From contig JARWKL010000001.1 of NCBI GenBank assembly GCA_029961685.1, positions 56,526,814 through 56,590,813 of the forward strand: a stretch of 64,000 bases of DNA. The letters are read 5' to 3'. A program made the position numbers and the translations under genes. The notes under the pieces are model-generated. The model made no database searches, had not been told where the DNA came from, and saw nothing but the letters and a program-made list of their open reading frames with translations. Positions 38,048 to 50,702 of this stretch are shown here, in pieces. Origin of the DNA: Aristolochia californica. Lineage: Eukaryota; Streptophyta; Magnoliopsida; Piperales; Aristolochiaceae. Positions within the stretch are counted from its first letter, which is position 1. The number at the start of each line of letters is the position of its first letter.

Positions 38048-38481
38048 TGCAAGATACCTCAAAGTGGCATCAATATAATTACCTTCCCCACATCAATAAG
38101 GTCGCAATGGAGGTAATTTAAAGGTCTTCTCATAAGGATGCACAAGGGTGTAATTATCTAAGAAGATGTATGTTTGCTTATAGTTTTTCCTTTTCAAAGC
38201 TAGTAACCCTAAGGGCATTTTAATCATTGTAAACTTTCTTCCACAACAATAAATAGAATCTCAAGGCATGGGGTAGATCATTAAGTCTCCCCTCTCCTCT
38301 ATCAAACTCGTGTTTAGAATTGTCTCCTCTCCCAAGCTCTTTCTCTCCATCTCTCTAGCCAAGTTCCCTCTTCTTCTTTCTCTCTTCTTCTTTCTCTCTT
38401 CTCCTTTCTTCTCTTCTTTTTCTTCCTCTCCTCTTTCACTACCTTGGTCAAGGACCTTGTCATGGGATCCTAAATTCAACA
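38048..38481 (+). mobile_element. 3' LTR of the decayed Copia element
   Basis: It begins at TGCAAGATACC directly after the polypurine tract and ends TAAATTCAACA. A pyrimidine-rich R/U5-like half (38280-38450) precedes the end. It looks like a diverged relative of the LTRs at 33683-34052 and 53414-53785 (shared layout: CCCTAAGGGCAT…ATCATTGTAAAC, ATAAATAGA). Confidence 0.8.
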
Positions 38482-40560
38482 GTCATTTTGTTAAGTGCTT
38501 ATTTATGTTGTTAAGTTTGATAAGAAAGTTAAAACCCTTCCCAAATTACATGATAGGAAAACTAAGTACAAAATTGTCTTGAGTTAATTCAAACATGCTA
38601 AGGGTGCTCAACAACTCCTACTTATATTCAACTCAACTACTTAAAAAAAAACTACTAGATAAACAATTGTACATGCTTAATATTTGATGGCTGATTATAA
38701 TTTACCAAATAAATTACTAATTATATTATTATGCTTGTTAAACATTAAAATTGTTAATTTATTTAATAAATTTTAATTTATTCACTATTTGTTTTTAAAT
38801 TAGTTAATTATTATTTTATATAATTGTTTATAAATGTTAATTGACTTACGTATATACTATCATCTATTTATGACGATTTGCAATAACAATTTATAATTAA
38901 TACTAATATTTTTATGACAAGTAATAATAACTAACTTGAGACATATTATCAATTAATTTGACAATTTCACACAGTTAATTAATTAATTTAACTTAACACA
39001 AATCATTCAAGTCCTTAAAAGAAATTGAATTTAATTCAATCTCACGAAATGATATCAAAATCAACAAATAAATATACTTTAAGTAACATAAGTACTTAAG
39101 TATTTATTTAACCTAATTAATTATAATCATCATAAGTAATGCTCATTACTTAAAAGTTGAGCATAACTAATGAACATGAAAAATTCAAACTTGCAAAGTT
39201 TTTCTCACTAACAAAAATTTATAAGGATAAATATTTTGTTGTCTTTTAGTATTTACACAAGAAGACCTAATTTGAATAAGGGATCTATTCGAAAACTATT
39301 GTTTAAGTTATCAAAACAATTGAATGTGAAGCAAATGAGAGATGTAAGAATGGCAAAAATAGGGAAAAAAACAAATATGAGGGGTGGGAGTAGGTCTTCT
39401 CTGCTTGAGAGAAACCCTAGATTTTGTAGGAAATTGAGTAAGACATGAGGCTACTCATGCCTCGATCACACCATAATTTTTTTATATCTCACTTGTACTC
39501 ATTTTCTAGCATGAGGTATTCAACTTCCTCAATTCTCCATGCCCCCTAAACTGTCTAGCCCCCTTGAAATTTAGAACATTCAACCGACAAGTGATATGTG
39601 TAGTAATCTGGATCTGAATACGAAACTAGACGAAATAATTGATCAAAACTCAAATCATCCAACTAAAGTATTTAAATAAGTAAGAAAGTAAATGTAGATA
39701 CTCAGCTTACTTGAAAAAGTGTGAGAGCTCTGAAATTCAATTTTGGTCCACTGTTACAGTTGAATTGCGAGGTTTGGTCAACATTGCTAGCGAAGCTCCA
39801 CGCTACAACGGACCTCACGCTACAATGTATGAAGTAAGGAGCTAGATGAGGAGGGGAGGGTGAGGGGAAGGGTGCACAAGGACTGAAATTCCTCCTATTT
39901 CGTTTATCAAATAAGTTCAAAGCTATCATGTAACTCAAATCATCCAAGTAAAGTATTTAATAATTATGAAAAAAATGTAGATATTTAGCTTGCTTGAAAA
40001 CTCAAGTTGAAGACCTCAATTCTTCAATTTCAAAGTTTGGGATAAAAGGATCACTAAGTGTGGATGGGAGACACTTCAATTTTTGTATCTTAGATTATTT
40101 TTTAAGCTAGAGAAGTCTTGGGTATTTATAAGTTTGAAATCCAATTCAAAAAACTAGTTGTTACTAGTTTACAACCTTATTTCTAGCTCTTGCCAAAAAC
40201 TCAATAACTAAAATTCAAAAAAATATGAAGAAATACTAAAAATAGACTATTTATGCTCCTTATCATTTTGGTATAACACTTATAGAAATTGGAAGTTTGG
40301 TGTCAAAGATGTTGCTTCTTGATATACTTGAAATTCCATATCTAGAACATGGGGTTGAGTCCTTTGTTATGGGATCAAATCCATTTGCTTGGATGACTCT
40401 TTTAAGATTCGAGTTTACCTTCTATTTCCCTATAGGGGTCAACTCTTTTTTGCTGCGAATGAACCCTATACCTTGGTTTCTCCTAGTTGTCCCCTTAATT
40501 AAATCCTAACTTACTACAAGTCAGATTTTACCCTTTGTAGCTTGAAGCTAAGTGGATGGA
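38482..40560. other. AT-rich spacer
   Basis: No gene or element recognised. The segment 39650-39990 contains a duplicated phrase (CAAATCATCCAA…AAAGTATTTAA, at 39651 and 39937), a sign of local duplication. Confidence 0.4.
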
Positions 40561-40659
40561 TTCAACTCCTTCTCATGGTGTTGACACCTACTCTAACTTG
40601 AGATATTCTCTGGAGATTTGAATATTTTGAGCTTTTGTGTTTTGCTTCTTGTGCATGTG

Positions 40660-41110
40660 TTGGACTCCATATGGGTGTGCTTGACTCCATATGAGTATGT
40701 TCGTGACTCATTTTTTCAACCATTCTTTGTAACAATCTTTTGAACTTCTTTTTCAATAATTGTTAATTGTATTCAGCTCCAGGGACATGTGCTTGACTCC
40801 ATTCATCATGAGCTCGACTTCATCAACTTTTCAATCGTTCCTTGTAACGAACTTTTGAACTTATTTTTTATTGGTTTATGACTGTATTTAGGTCCAGGGA
40901 CAATTGTTGGACTCCATCGATCATGTGCTTGACTGCATCACTTTATGGTTGAGTTACACAATGTGATATTTATTTTTGTGATCTTTTACAACTTCATGTA
41001 CTCGACCCCTTTTTTGTGGAGTCAATTCATTTTTTAGAAATTCATACTTTTTGTACACTTAGAACAAAAAATATTAATAGCCTATATTTGTTATCATCAA
41101 AATCTTGGGT
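40660..41110. repeat. 115 bp minisatellite-like repeat with GACTCCAT motifs
   Basis: Two diverged copies, period about 115 bp (TTGTAAC landmark at 40727 and 40842), contain repeated CTTGACTCCAT / TCGACTTCATC motifs. The block ends in TATTTGTTATCATCAAAATC, the same terminal phrase as in the TTGATCGATCA-motif copies 3 and 5, so it may be the equivalent part of another element of the same kind. Confidence 0.6.
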
Positions 41111-41399
41111 TATGGAGAATGCTTTGAGCTTCTTCGTCCTCAAAATTTTAACAGTTAATAACAACTATATTAAAAATGACTTGCAATGGGATGATGAGTG
41201 GCGGTGCACGGTGGAGAGTCGCGACATGTGGCATGGTAGAGTAGACAATAGAGAAGCAAAATGGTTCAAAGCCAAGCACTGGTTGTTGCAGCGGAAGCTA
41301 GTGGGAGTGTAGTTGGGAGAAATTAGGGGAAGCAAAGCTGCACTAGGAAGAAAAATGCAAGGAGAAGTATTCGAGCATAAAACCCTAATAGAACTATAA

Positions 41400-41730
41400 C
41401 ATAAAAATTAGAAATTCTTTTTTACAATTTTTGGAAATTGTAACAACGAATTTGAAAATTTGCTACAATAGTTTTCATAAATTTTTTCAACAAATTTCTA
41501 AATTCACTACAAAAGTTTAAAACCTATAATAGTAAGTTTTGAACTTTGCTGGCAAAAATGTTTTATTCCAGTGAATTTCAAATTTTGTTGTTACAAATTT
41601 TTAAGATATTTTTCAAAAAAAAAAAAAATTGTTCCAATGAGAAAAATAATTTGTTGGGAAAATGTTTCGTGTGAAACTATTTCCCTAGTGAAAAATGAAA
41701 TTTATTGGTAGAGTTTAGACTCTAGCAATG
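41400..41730. mobile_element. CACTA-like subterminal repeat region
   Basis: Repeated motifs of the type AACGAATTTGAAAATTTGCT, CAACAAATTTCTAAATTC and GTGAATTTCAAATTTTGTTG alternate in orientation, as at 22.3-22.6 kb. No clear terminal CACTA was seen. Confidence 0.45.
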
Positions 41731-42099
41731 GGTATATTAGCATTTGTTAAGGTTGTTCATATTTGATTCAACATTTGCACATTGAGTGTTTGTTTCATTG
41801 ACTTCCACTCAAAACTAGTCTTTTAGCCCTTTTTTAAGCATTTCATTTTCAAATCTTATTACACATTCTAGCATGTTGGGCATTTGAAGAGGATTTTGTG
41901 TAAGTATCTACATACATTTACTTTGAAACCTATTGATTATACCCAGTTGAGTACATTGAACTAGTGTTGTTTTCATTTTGAAATCACTCATTGAAGTTAC
42001 TACACATGGGTAGTACTTTAAAATCATTTATTTGAGTTGCTTTGTGTGTTTTCCCCCAATTTGAAAAAAACCAATCTAAGATTTTGAAATTATGTCATT

Positions 42100-42905
42100 A
42101 AGGACTATTTGAATTGTTGTTACACAGAGTAACTAATTAGGATTGGTGTACTATATTTGTGTTTGACTACTACATAAACTACTACATATTCCTTTTGAAG
42201 AGGGTGTAGTGATAAAGCATAAATAAGCAAACTTTCAAGCACTTAGTAAGCTTGTATAGGAAAGACCGTCCTAACCACTAGTTGATTGAGGAAAGGGTTG
42301 AGGTTGAAAAGTTATATTTGCAATTGTGTTAGACCTTGTGTAAGCATGTGGTACTGACAATCCCTATGTAGGTCTAGGCTAGTGTACTAAGTGAATTGTT
42401 GTGAATCCTTGTGTCGGTCTATGTTTGTGTAGCCTAGTTAGTCATTGGAAACTCCCTTTGTGGGTCTATGATATGTGGTTAATGTATTGCTATAAATCTA
42501 TGTGAGAGAGTGCTTTAGAAATTAGTTGCAGTTAATTGAGTAACATAAATCCCTATGTAGATGACATTTTAATTAGCCATAGAGGCAATTTGATGTAAGT
42601 GCCACTTAATAACCCTAATATATTAGAATTATAGGTGTAAAACAACTTAGAGAGTGGACTAGCCATATGAAGATGGACCATTATAAACCCTTTATATTTA
42701 TTGTGTGTTTGCTTTTGCATGTACTTTGATTATTTGTGTGTGTACTTGGATTATTAAATTTTCATTTCACATAGAAACATATGAAAGAGTGAACACATAT
42801 TTAGGATTAAAGATTAAAAGAAGTAAAAAATAACAATAAAATTTAACAAACCTATTTCACCTCCCCCCCCCCCCCCCTCTAGGTTTGTTTCTCACTTGAC
42901 CTAAC
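42100..42905 (+). mobile_element. LTR-retrotransposon remnant (R/U5-like), with C-tract
   Basis: The segment contains phrases such as CCCTATGTAGGTCTAG, GTAACATAAATCCC and ACAACTTAGAGAGTGGACTAG that recur in diverged form at 47140-47420, indicating one family. It ends in a run of about 16 C (42863-42878) followed by TCTAGGTTTG. I cannot define exact ends. Confidence 0.5.
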
Positions 42906-43417
42906 ATCTTATAGCCCATAAATAAGAATTTAAATTTGACACTAGACTACATGATACATATTCACTCCCATCTAGGTTTGAACTTCACAAGAAAAACTGA
43001 GATTTGTTGCCTCTTTCTTTACTATCTTTGCTGCAAATTTTCCATTGTTGAAGCTAAATGGTTTTCATCACTTTCTTCTCAAACAGACATAGCCTTCCTA
43101 CTTTCAATCAGATCGGGATTAACCTATTGAGCTCTATGTTATTGCAATGTTGTTGCAAACCTTAAGACTGATTGAGAAGACAATGCTTCCTTCTATTTTA
43201 CTTTGGTGGTCATTTGAAACACATCATAACCCAGAGTTCTCTAGACAAATCACAGAGGGAGGTTGGGAGGGGCTCTAACCTGTCCTTTCTCGTCTGACAA
43301 GGTTATCTCATCCGTGTGGAAAAGAGGGTGGGGATGATGTCGGCCACCCTCCAACCTTGTAAAAAGGGAGGGGAGGGCAACAGGAGAGAGGAGGGAGGAG
43401 GGCTCTACCCTTTCCAA

Positions 43418-46400
43418 CTAGACACCAAAGTTGCACTTTTCAACGACATCCATATCAGAATCAACAAACTTTGCCCACAATGGTCGAAACTGGGGCATAG
43501 CTATATCAAGCCACGGCTTCATATTGCCATTGAAATGCACGACCGCAGCATTCTGTATCTCTTCCATGCTTATGCTTGGGTTATATCCGAGCCCGAGAAC
43601 ATGCCAAGATTTATCCAAAGGCTTTGTAGTGGAGTAAAACGTGATAAGACCTGGTGGCAGCGTCCCTAATTTCCACAGGGTCCGGTTATCATTCTGCAAT
43701 TGAAAGAGTATATTTCCGTTAGAAACAGACACATGGCATATGAGAATAAATAGTATATTCGACAAAAAATTAAACAACACATCATCAATTGAAAACATCT
43801 AAAATGAAGATATGACAAATTGATAAAGTTTTTGTTTAAATTAAGCATGCAAATTCCTGAAGGACAGGGAAAATCTACAGACAGCCGTTGGAGAAACAAT
43901 GCTCCGCCCAGCAGAAAGTTCAGCACTAAGTATGAATCCATGAAGGTTGAAGAGAGAGAACATTGAAATAGAAGTGTGCAAAACTAGGAAAGAAAAAATG
44001 GAAGAAATGAAAAAGTAGAGAGAATTTAGTAGTATTGATAGAGGATAAAGAAAAAAGAAAGTCATTTGCTTTTTTTCAAGCATATTCTAACGGCACAGAT
44101 GAGTAGGATCTTCTTGATCTCCATTACAGCACAACGAGAAGTAGAGAATGGCAATTATGGTATGAATGGACCTAGCAAATAATGAACTGAAGAGAGGTAA
44201 GCTACAAAATAGAAGAATTCATCAAACACTGCCAACGACTAGGAACTAGCCTATTACAGAGGGAAATAGATGACCATCTAAACAGCATCAACAGTCCTGT
44301 GATAAGGTTTTTTTGCTTTTCCTGTAATTTTCATTACATACTGCTAGAATTATCACATGATCTACAATGCTTGAACCGAAGACCTGACAATAAGAAATCC
44401 ACCCATGCAGCAATTGAGCCAAAGGTACGATCCATTTATAAATTTAAAAAAACCTAGACTGAAGTCCACTTTTATGCAACCAAGCTTTCGAAAAGATAGA
44501 AACAATTTACATTTAGTATCACCTTTCTCAAAATAAATAAATAAATGAAACAGAAACAGAAAATGAAAACAAAAAGAAAAAGTTCAATTACATTTCTGAT
44601 CCATCTTTACATTATTCATATGTCTAGAAATTTTGGATAAGAATGTTTTGGTGAACATGAATCATGGTTGGCTGAAAAATTGTGGTGACATTGTTGGTAT
44701 GAATCACATACCAGGTGATATGTATCAGATTTTGAGGTGTCCACTATGATATGTATAGGCAGATTTAGGATGCTACTCAGTCCTGTACCACCATTATCCA
44801 TGATGCAAGTGTCTTCAGACATAATATACTAGTGACAATATTGACCACTTGCAAAACAAGTAATCACATGCAACAAAAGCTCAATTATAAAATTAATGCT
44901 ACAAGTGAAAACCTTGCTCTAGTTGGTCAGTGAAAATCCATACTTCGTCAGTGTAATGAAGAGTTTTAGTTAGATACTTTGAAAGAGGATTACAAAGGCT
45001 TAAAGGTTTACCTTCTCTTGCCAGTAATGGTACTCCTCTGTACACTTTTGCTTCCTCCATGCATCAAGATCAAAGAAGTTCATTCCATAAGCCCATGCAC
45101 ATGCTTTTGGGTCAAACCGCTCTCTGATAAGTGGGTGTGAGAAATTCATATACTGCCAATACCTATGAAATGATCCAAAACAAGTTTCCACTGCTCCATT
45201 GACCTTGCCATCCATATCAATCTTCCAAAGCCCTGTCAAATCCTTCTGAACCACCACATCATCATCCAAGAACAAGATTCTGTGCAACCTTGGATATATC
45301 TCTGGCAAATAAAATCTTAAATGGTTGAGCATGGACAAATATTTAGGATTCCTGAACTTCATGTTATTAGTATCCTTTGTGGCATTTTCAAGCTTATTCT
45401 TGAAATAGAACTCCTGGAGCTTTGCATTCTCAAGCTGGCGGAGCACTGGAACATAGGAAGAATTCAAAAACTTGTAGTCTTCCACTGCCTTAACTTCCAC
45501 GTGAGCTCCATTGTAATTCTTCATTTTAAACATAACTTGCATGGCTCCAAGATTCATCTTATCTGTGACCACATGGAAAACGTGTTTCCATGGTTCCTTT
45601 GCATTCTTCACAGCTGAATTAACAACTACTGAAGCAGCAAGAACGTTATCCGAGAAAATGGCATAGTGATAAAGTTTAGGATCTTCCAGTTGAGGCAACG
45701 ACGAATTTTCCACATACTTGTCAGGATGAGCAATTCGCTCTTCCATCAATTTCATAGCAATACAATGCAAACTTTTCGGAATAGACTTTGCGGCAATAAG
45801 GCTCGAGAAAGCCCCCTGTTTCTTGGCTTTCATCAACTGTTCGTTAACGGCAAAGATTGTGTCTTTCAGCTTATGGATCTTGAGCTGGTTATCAAAGACC
45901 TCTTTTGCTTCAGCGATTATCTGTTTGGTATCTTTAATTCGTGCTTTTACCTCTTTCTCGAACTGGCGGAGCACGGATTCGTCAATGGAAGCTCCATCGG
46001 AATGGAAAAGAGACTGATAGATGGGTTTTGACACAAGATCTGAGTAGTTTCGAGCAAGATCTGCAAAAACTCGAACTTGTTTGGAGTTATCGAGTTTGAG
46101 CTTACGGGCGTACGCAGCATAGGCATACGCAGTAAGCTTGTGATCATTTGATTGCTTGTAGATCTGATCAAACCGAGCTTTCAATGGGTCGGATTTGAGG
46201 GCGAGGACAGATCGGTGAGCTCCACGACTGAAACTGGAGAAACCAGCCTACTTGGCGAAGAATCAAAGTGACAAAAAAAGAAAGAACGTGAGTTTACCTT
46301 CGACACAGCAGAAGCGAAGAAACATAAAACATGAAAGAAAATCACTATATAAGCTGGAATGAGGACATTGATCACAGAAATGCATAGGAAAAAAACAAGG

Positions 46401-46714
46401 AACAGATACATTATGTACAACACCAAAGACATGAAAAGAAACCAGTACAAATTCAGTGAAAATAATCTTTTTTCAAGAGAAAAAAACACTGGCCAGAGTC
46501 ACGATACTGAAGAATAATCACAACAAGCATCAATAGCGGGAGCAAAAACGAAATATTAGAAAAGAAACAAATTAAAAAGAGTTACCGTGACCGGATCTGA
46601 CCCTGAAGGCTGTGAAGTCAACAATAACAAAAGGGCGAGACAGAAGCAAACGAACAAAATGCCAACAAACGGCTCCTTAGAGGCTCCTCTACTTCTTCTC
46701 AGCGGATCCGCCAT
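43418..46714 (-). CDS. GAUT8/GAUT9-like alpha-1,4-galacturonosyltransferase
   Basis: Three exons on the minus strand, 46714-46586, 46247-45012 and 43693-43418, encode 546 residues; the family norm is about 560. Residues 16-32 (FVGILFVCFCLALLLLL) form a signal anchor, giving a type II Golgi protein with a lumenal GT8 catalytic domain from about 230. Landmarks: KSLHCIAMKLMEERI, YHYAIFSDNVLAASVVV, HVFHVVTDKMN, the D-D-D at 371-373 in ILFLDDDVVVQKD (metal and UDP-sugar binding), GAVETCFGSFHRYWQY, ACAWAYGMN, WKLGTLPPGLITFY, HVLGLGYNPS and HFNGNMKPWLD. The first acceptor was chosen because only GCT at 46247 keeps frame with exon 1. Enzymes of this class build pectic homogalacturonan from UDP-galacturonate. 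Similarity by eye is nearest to GAUT9, then GAUT8; I leave the symbol blank. Confidence 0.94.
44365..44450 (-). mobile_element. tRNA-derived SINE head in a GAUT intron
   Basis: On the minus strand an A-box-like TGGCTCAATTG (44421-44411) and a B-box-like GGTTCAAGC (44377-44369) stand 44 bases apart start-to-start, the spacing of an RNA polymerase III tRNA promoter. No tRNA cloverleaf is complete, so a SINE head is more likely than a tRNA gene. The 3' end was not identified. Confidence 0.45.
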
Positions 46715-46900
46715 TTTTAGACTAGAGCGCAAATTGGCCTGACAGTTCAGATATCGATCGTTCGGTCGACCGATACCGCCGTGTTACACTCCTTTTTCTT
46801 TCCGCTCTTAGCGCGTAACGGAGAGATCCGGCATTTCAGGCTTGGAGCCTCCGCAAGAGTGAAAGACGAAGGATCGTAGTCTTTCCTCATCGTTTTGCAC
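46715..46900 (-). promoter_or_regulatory. 5'UTR and proximal promoter of the GAUT-like gene
   Basis: GC-richer than the flanks, with CpG-rich patches (TCGATCGTTCGGTCGACCG). No clear TATA box was found. Confidence 0.45.
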
Positions 46901-47129
46901 TTTTGCTATGGACTTCTACATGTCATAAGACTTGTTATTGACATTAAAAATCATATTTTTAAATATGATCTAGTTTTATATTAAACCACTATAATTCATT
47001 AAGTATAAGGGTATAAGGAATATTAATTTTTTATTAAAATAAATATAGGAGTAACAAGTGAGCCTCCTTCTCCTAAGAGGTGGAGGATGGGGTAGCAACT
47101 GCACCTCTCCTTCCACATTCTTCAAGGTT

Positions 47130-47430
47130 GTGTAACCAAAATTTCCCAACTTTGGCTATGGGTAGGATTGTCTAGTTAGTTGTCAAAAATCTCTTTATGG
47201 AGGGGTCGGGATTGTATTCCTAGTTTGCTTTTGTGAATCTATGTAAGGATTTTCATTGTAAGTTTATTGTTGTGGTCAATTGAGTGGCGTATGTTCCTGT
47301 CTGGACAACATCGTAATTCGCTTTATAGGCAATTTTGTTGTAGATATGTAAGGTAACTCAAACAAAGTAGATCTCCATAGTGCCAACACATCTTGGGAGG
47401 GTGAACTAGTAATTTTTAAAAGGATTATTT
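47130..47430 (+). mobile_element. LTR-retrotransposon remnant related to 42.1-42.9 kb
   Basis: Diverged phrases match the remnant at 42100-42905 in the same order (GTCTAGTTAGTTG…AATCTATGTAAGG…TTGAGTGGCGTATG…TATAGGCAATTTTG…GGGTGAACTAG). No coding sequence remains. Confidence 0.45.
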
Positions 47431-47799
47431 AAGGATTCATGTCCATTCATTTTCCTATTTTTTAGGTTACAAACATAAAACTCTTTTTTTCTCTCTTCTT
47501 TTTTTCATTTTAGTTCTTTTATAAGGTTATTTTGTTTTTAATTAGTGTTTTTGTTTTCTACATGCATTTTTGTAATAGTTTAACTATTTAGTTCAAATAT
47601 TGTGAAATAACTTTATTTTGGTCTATTATCTGAATTCTTTTTTTTTGTTCATTATCAATTTGTTCTTTAATATTCTATTATTTGGAAATGTCCTATGGTA
47701 AGGAGTTACCATTGCAAAGTTGGAGGAATTTGAGAGGACCCTTACATGAATTTTATTTGTTTACTTTAAATTATTTAGTTTGTTTTTACTTTTGTTGAT

Positions 47800-48050
47800 T
47801 ATGAGGAGGGAGAGGGAGAGGGAGAGTTAGGGAAAAGGAGGAAGAAAGGAAGTGAGTGGGGGAGAAGAAGAGAGATAAGAAAGATTGTGAAGGTAGGAGG
47901 AGAGACAGGGAAAAGGTTGAGATGGATGCAAGTGTACAATGGGAGAGCAAGAGAAAGGGGGAGGCTGTAGGGGGACAGAGGGAGGTCGAGAGATAAAAAG
48001 AGGAAGAGTTTGCTTAAACAAAGGAAGAAGTAGAGATGACAATGTGTCAA
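47800..48050. repeat. Purine-rich low-complexity tract
   Basis: The plus strand is almost all A and G (GGGAGAGGGAGAG and similar). Open frames here are an effect of composition. Confidence 0.7.
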
Positions 48051-48189
48051 CTACATGAGTTTTTTTTTTTTGTATAATGTATAGTTTATAATATTATATA
48101 TACAATAATTTTGTATAATGTATATTTTTTGTAGGAATGTTTAATGTTCTTTTTACATATTAATCATGTTAATTATTATATTTTATATA

Positions 48190-48660
48190 TTAAAAATAAA
48201 AAATAAAAAGTAGTGACAAAGTTTGTGTTGTCATTAAAAATCTTTGTTGACGACGAAATAGTCATCATTAAAATTTAATAGAATAACAAAACAACCATTG
48301 AGAAAATTGTAGCAATGATATATTCATCGTAAAAAGTCCAATTTAAAGACAAAATTAACTACATTACTAAAATTTCTTTTAGCAATGAATAAGGTTTCCA
48401 TTCGTAAAAGTCTTTTTCAATGACAAGTTACAATTTTTACCAATGACTTTTAGCTACGACATACTTCGTCCCTAAACGTGTCTTTGGAGAAGAAGTTAGA
48501 TGCTCATTGCTAAAACACTTCTAGTCATAAGTACATTGCCACATTTTTTATGACATTTTGTTTGTCATGAAAAACCTTTAGTAATGAATATTAGACTTTT
48601 AGTGACAAAATTTCGATCATTAAAAGTCACATTCCTTATAGAGTATTATGATTACGTAAA
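48190..48660 (-). mobile_element. CACTA- or Mutator-like non-autonomous element end
   Basis: Many alternating motifs of the type GTGACAAAATTTCG / TTTTAGTGACAAAA and CAATGAATAAGG. On the minus strand the right edge reads CTCTATAAGGAATGTGAC, close to the CACTATAAGAAA end of plant CACTA-type elements. The opposite end was not found. Confidence 0.45.
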
Positions 48661-49694
48661 TATAGTAGTATGTTCCTATTTATTTAATTCAAAATTATCA
48701 AAAATAAAATGGTCGATGGGTTGGGCAAACCAAAAGTTATGACATCATGCCCCTAGAGACAGAAGAATATGCCAAAAATATCTACATCCAATATAAGATT
48801 TGATGGTACCAATTGAAAAGAAGTATTTCAATTTTCAAGTCCAGCTTTGTGATGTTTTACAGGACCCAACAAACCTTTTTGTGATATTTGAATAGTAGTT
48901 GATATGCTTTATAATAGCAAAAAATATAACAGCAACAACAACAACAATAATAATAATAATAATAACACGGGTATTAACCTCTTTCTATGAGACTAGCGAT
49001 ATTTTCACCCGTAGAGGTGGGCTTTGCCCTCAATTATGGTACTTAATGATGTTCAAAAGCATTTTTTTAACATATTTTCAATGAAAATTTCCTATCAAGA
49101 TTGAAAAATAGCTTTAAGGAAAGTTTTAAAAAATGTTTACAAAATTTAAGAAAATCTTTTTTATTTTCCAAAAAAGTGGTCTCATAATACATATACTTGG
49201 GACCTAGGACAAGATTGAGACACAGGCACCCTCAAACTAGAGCTGCATTATTAGAGCTTTCTTTCCAGATAAAGCATCATGTACTAGAAAGGATGTTCAG
49301 TAGGCCTTTGAACAGTTCTCTTTGCCCATTTGATCATGAAGCAGGTCTCGATCATGGAGGTAGGCAGATGAGTTATCCTCTAAAAATGTTTTGAATCTTA
49401 GTTATTTATATTTTCACATAAGACCCATATAAATGAATGACCTAATTCTTTCATGAAGCAAGTCTTGATTCTGAAGGTAGGCTGATCAGTTCTATCCTGT
49501 AAAAGTGCTTTCAATCTTAGTTCAGCATAAAATGAAATCAGAGTTGTTTATATATTCACATAAGACATATAAATGAAGGAGGAAGGCTGCAACTGTGAGG
49601 GTTGTGAAGGAGGAAGAAAGAGAAACGCAGGAAATGAACAGTTCCATATTAGAGACAAGATACAATTACAGTGTTTTGATTGAAAACATGGCCG
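48661..49694. other. Spacer and probable 3'UTR of the membrane-protein gene
   Basis: No gene is seen. An (AAT)n microsatellite lies at about 48943-48963. The phrases TGAAGCAGGTCTCGATC…GGTAGGCAGATGAGTT (49337) and TGAAGCAAGTCTTGATT…GGTAGGCTGATCAGTT (49455) form a diverged direct duplication about 118 bp apart. Confidence 0.5.
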
Positions 49695-50702
49695 CTAGGC
49701 AACGACTCTTTTATCCTTTCTCACGAACAATCCCATACCTTTCAATCTCTTGGAGAACTTCACAAAATTGGGTCTTCCCATGCCCAGATTCATCTTGCCT
49801 GTGGTGAACTTCAGAGCCTGCAAACAGCACAGCTGACCAGTCATGTCTTCGTCGTCGTCGTCTTCTTCTTCTTCTTCCTGTTCTTTTTTATCAGGCCGAT
49901 ATTTACGATCTTTCTCGACCGCTTTCTCTTTCTTGTTTTTTATGACCTTGGCTTTGGTCTTGGTCTTGGTCGAGTCCACCTCGTGAACCTCCCAAAGCAA
50001 ATCCATCCCTTCCCCGCCTTCTGTTGTCCTTCTTTCCTCGTAGAGCTTGCAGGCCAATGTCCTCCTCCATTCCTTCTCTCTCCTCATTGACCCACTCCTG
50101 TCTTGGTTGCAGAAAGCCAACAAGTCACGCTTCTCTTGTCCCTCGAGATCATTTTCTCCAACATTTCCAACTGGGTCTTTGCTTTCGACTGCTAATTTCA
50201 GGTGGAGTTCCTCGGAATTGGCAGATGAGTTGTGGTTTTCTAGCGAGTTGGGATCAATTTCCTTTGAGATACAAATTGGATAATGACCGTCTGCCTCTTT
50301 GAGGTCATTTTCTTCCGCAATTCCGACGGTTACTTGATCCTTGATAACAACAACTGTATCCTCTGTTCTGAGCTCCGACGTGAAACTTCCAATGTAAGTT
50401 GGTATCTCCACGCAGATACTCTGGATCTCAAAACTAGTCCTCAAGACCTGCAGAACCGTCTCCTCGGGTACTTCAGACGGGGGCAATTTTTCAAACGACA
50501 CCAAACAGAAGAAGAGAAGGGAGATACAGAACAAGAGAGGGGACAGGAAGGAGAAGAGCTTCAGCAAGTAAGGGGAGAAGAAGAGCAAATAAGCAAAGTA
50601 GAGTGGGTTAGAGAGCAAAAAGCTGTACAAATAGCTAAGATTCAGAAGAAGAGGAGAAAATAAATGGGTGATATTGTTACAGAGAGAAGCAAATCTGGAC
50701 AT
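49695..50702 (-). CDS. Plant membrane protein of unknown function
   Basis: A single-exon gene of 335 residues from the ATG at 50702. The frame stays open upstream to 50960, allowing 86 more residues, but that extension is low-complexity, so I prefer the internal start just before the membrane region. Two hydrophobic stretches lie at about 10-37 and 42-69, with little loop between them; then a hydrophilic, acidic region follows. The C-terminus carries two blocks that look conserved: KEWRRTLACKLYEER…GGEGMDLLWE (about 211-238) and GQLCCLQALKFTTGKMNLG (about 289-307), separated by a Lys-rich segment and an acidic run. I associate this C-terminal pattern with uncharacterised plant transmembrane proteins; no biochemical role is known to me. 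Confidence 0.8.
   Translation of the reverse strand: MSRFASLCNNITHLFSPLLLNLSYLYSFLLSNPLYFAYLLFFSPYLLKLFSFLSPLLFCISLLFFCLVSFEKLPPSEVPEETVLQVLRTSFEIQSICVEIPTYIGSFTSELRTEDTVVVIKDQVTVGIAEENDLKEADGHYPICISKEIDPNSLENHNSSANSEELHLKLAVESKDPVGNVGENDLEGQEKRDLLAFCNQDRSGSMRREKEWRRTLACKLYEERRTTEGGEGMDLLWEVHEVDSTKTKTKAKVIKNKKEKAVEKDRKYRPDKKEQEEEEEDDDDEDMTGQLCCLQALKFTTGKMNLGMGRPNFVKFSKRLKGMGLFVRKDKRVVA

Noticed and set aside
45321..46031. Plus-strand open frames opposite the GAUT exon
   Set aside because: Antisense shadows of a long, well-identified exon.
47799..48050. Two Ser/Leu/Pro-rich minus-strand frames
   Set aside because: They arise from a purine-rich low-complexity tract.
50024..50663. Plus-strand frames opposite the membrane-protein gene
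   Set aside because: Antisense shadows; the minus-strand frame has the conserved blocks.
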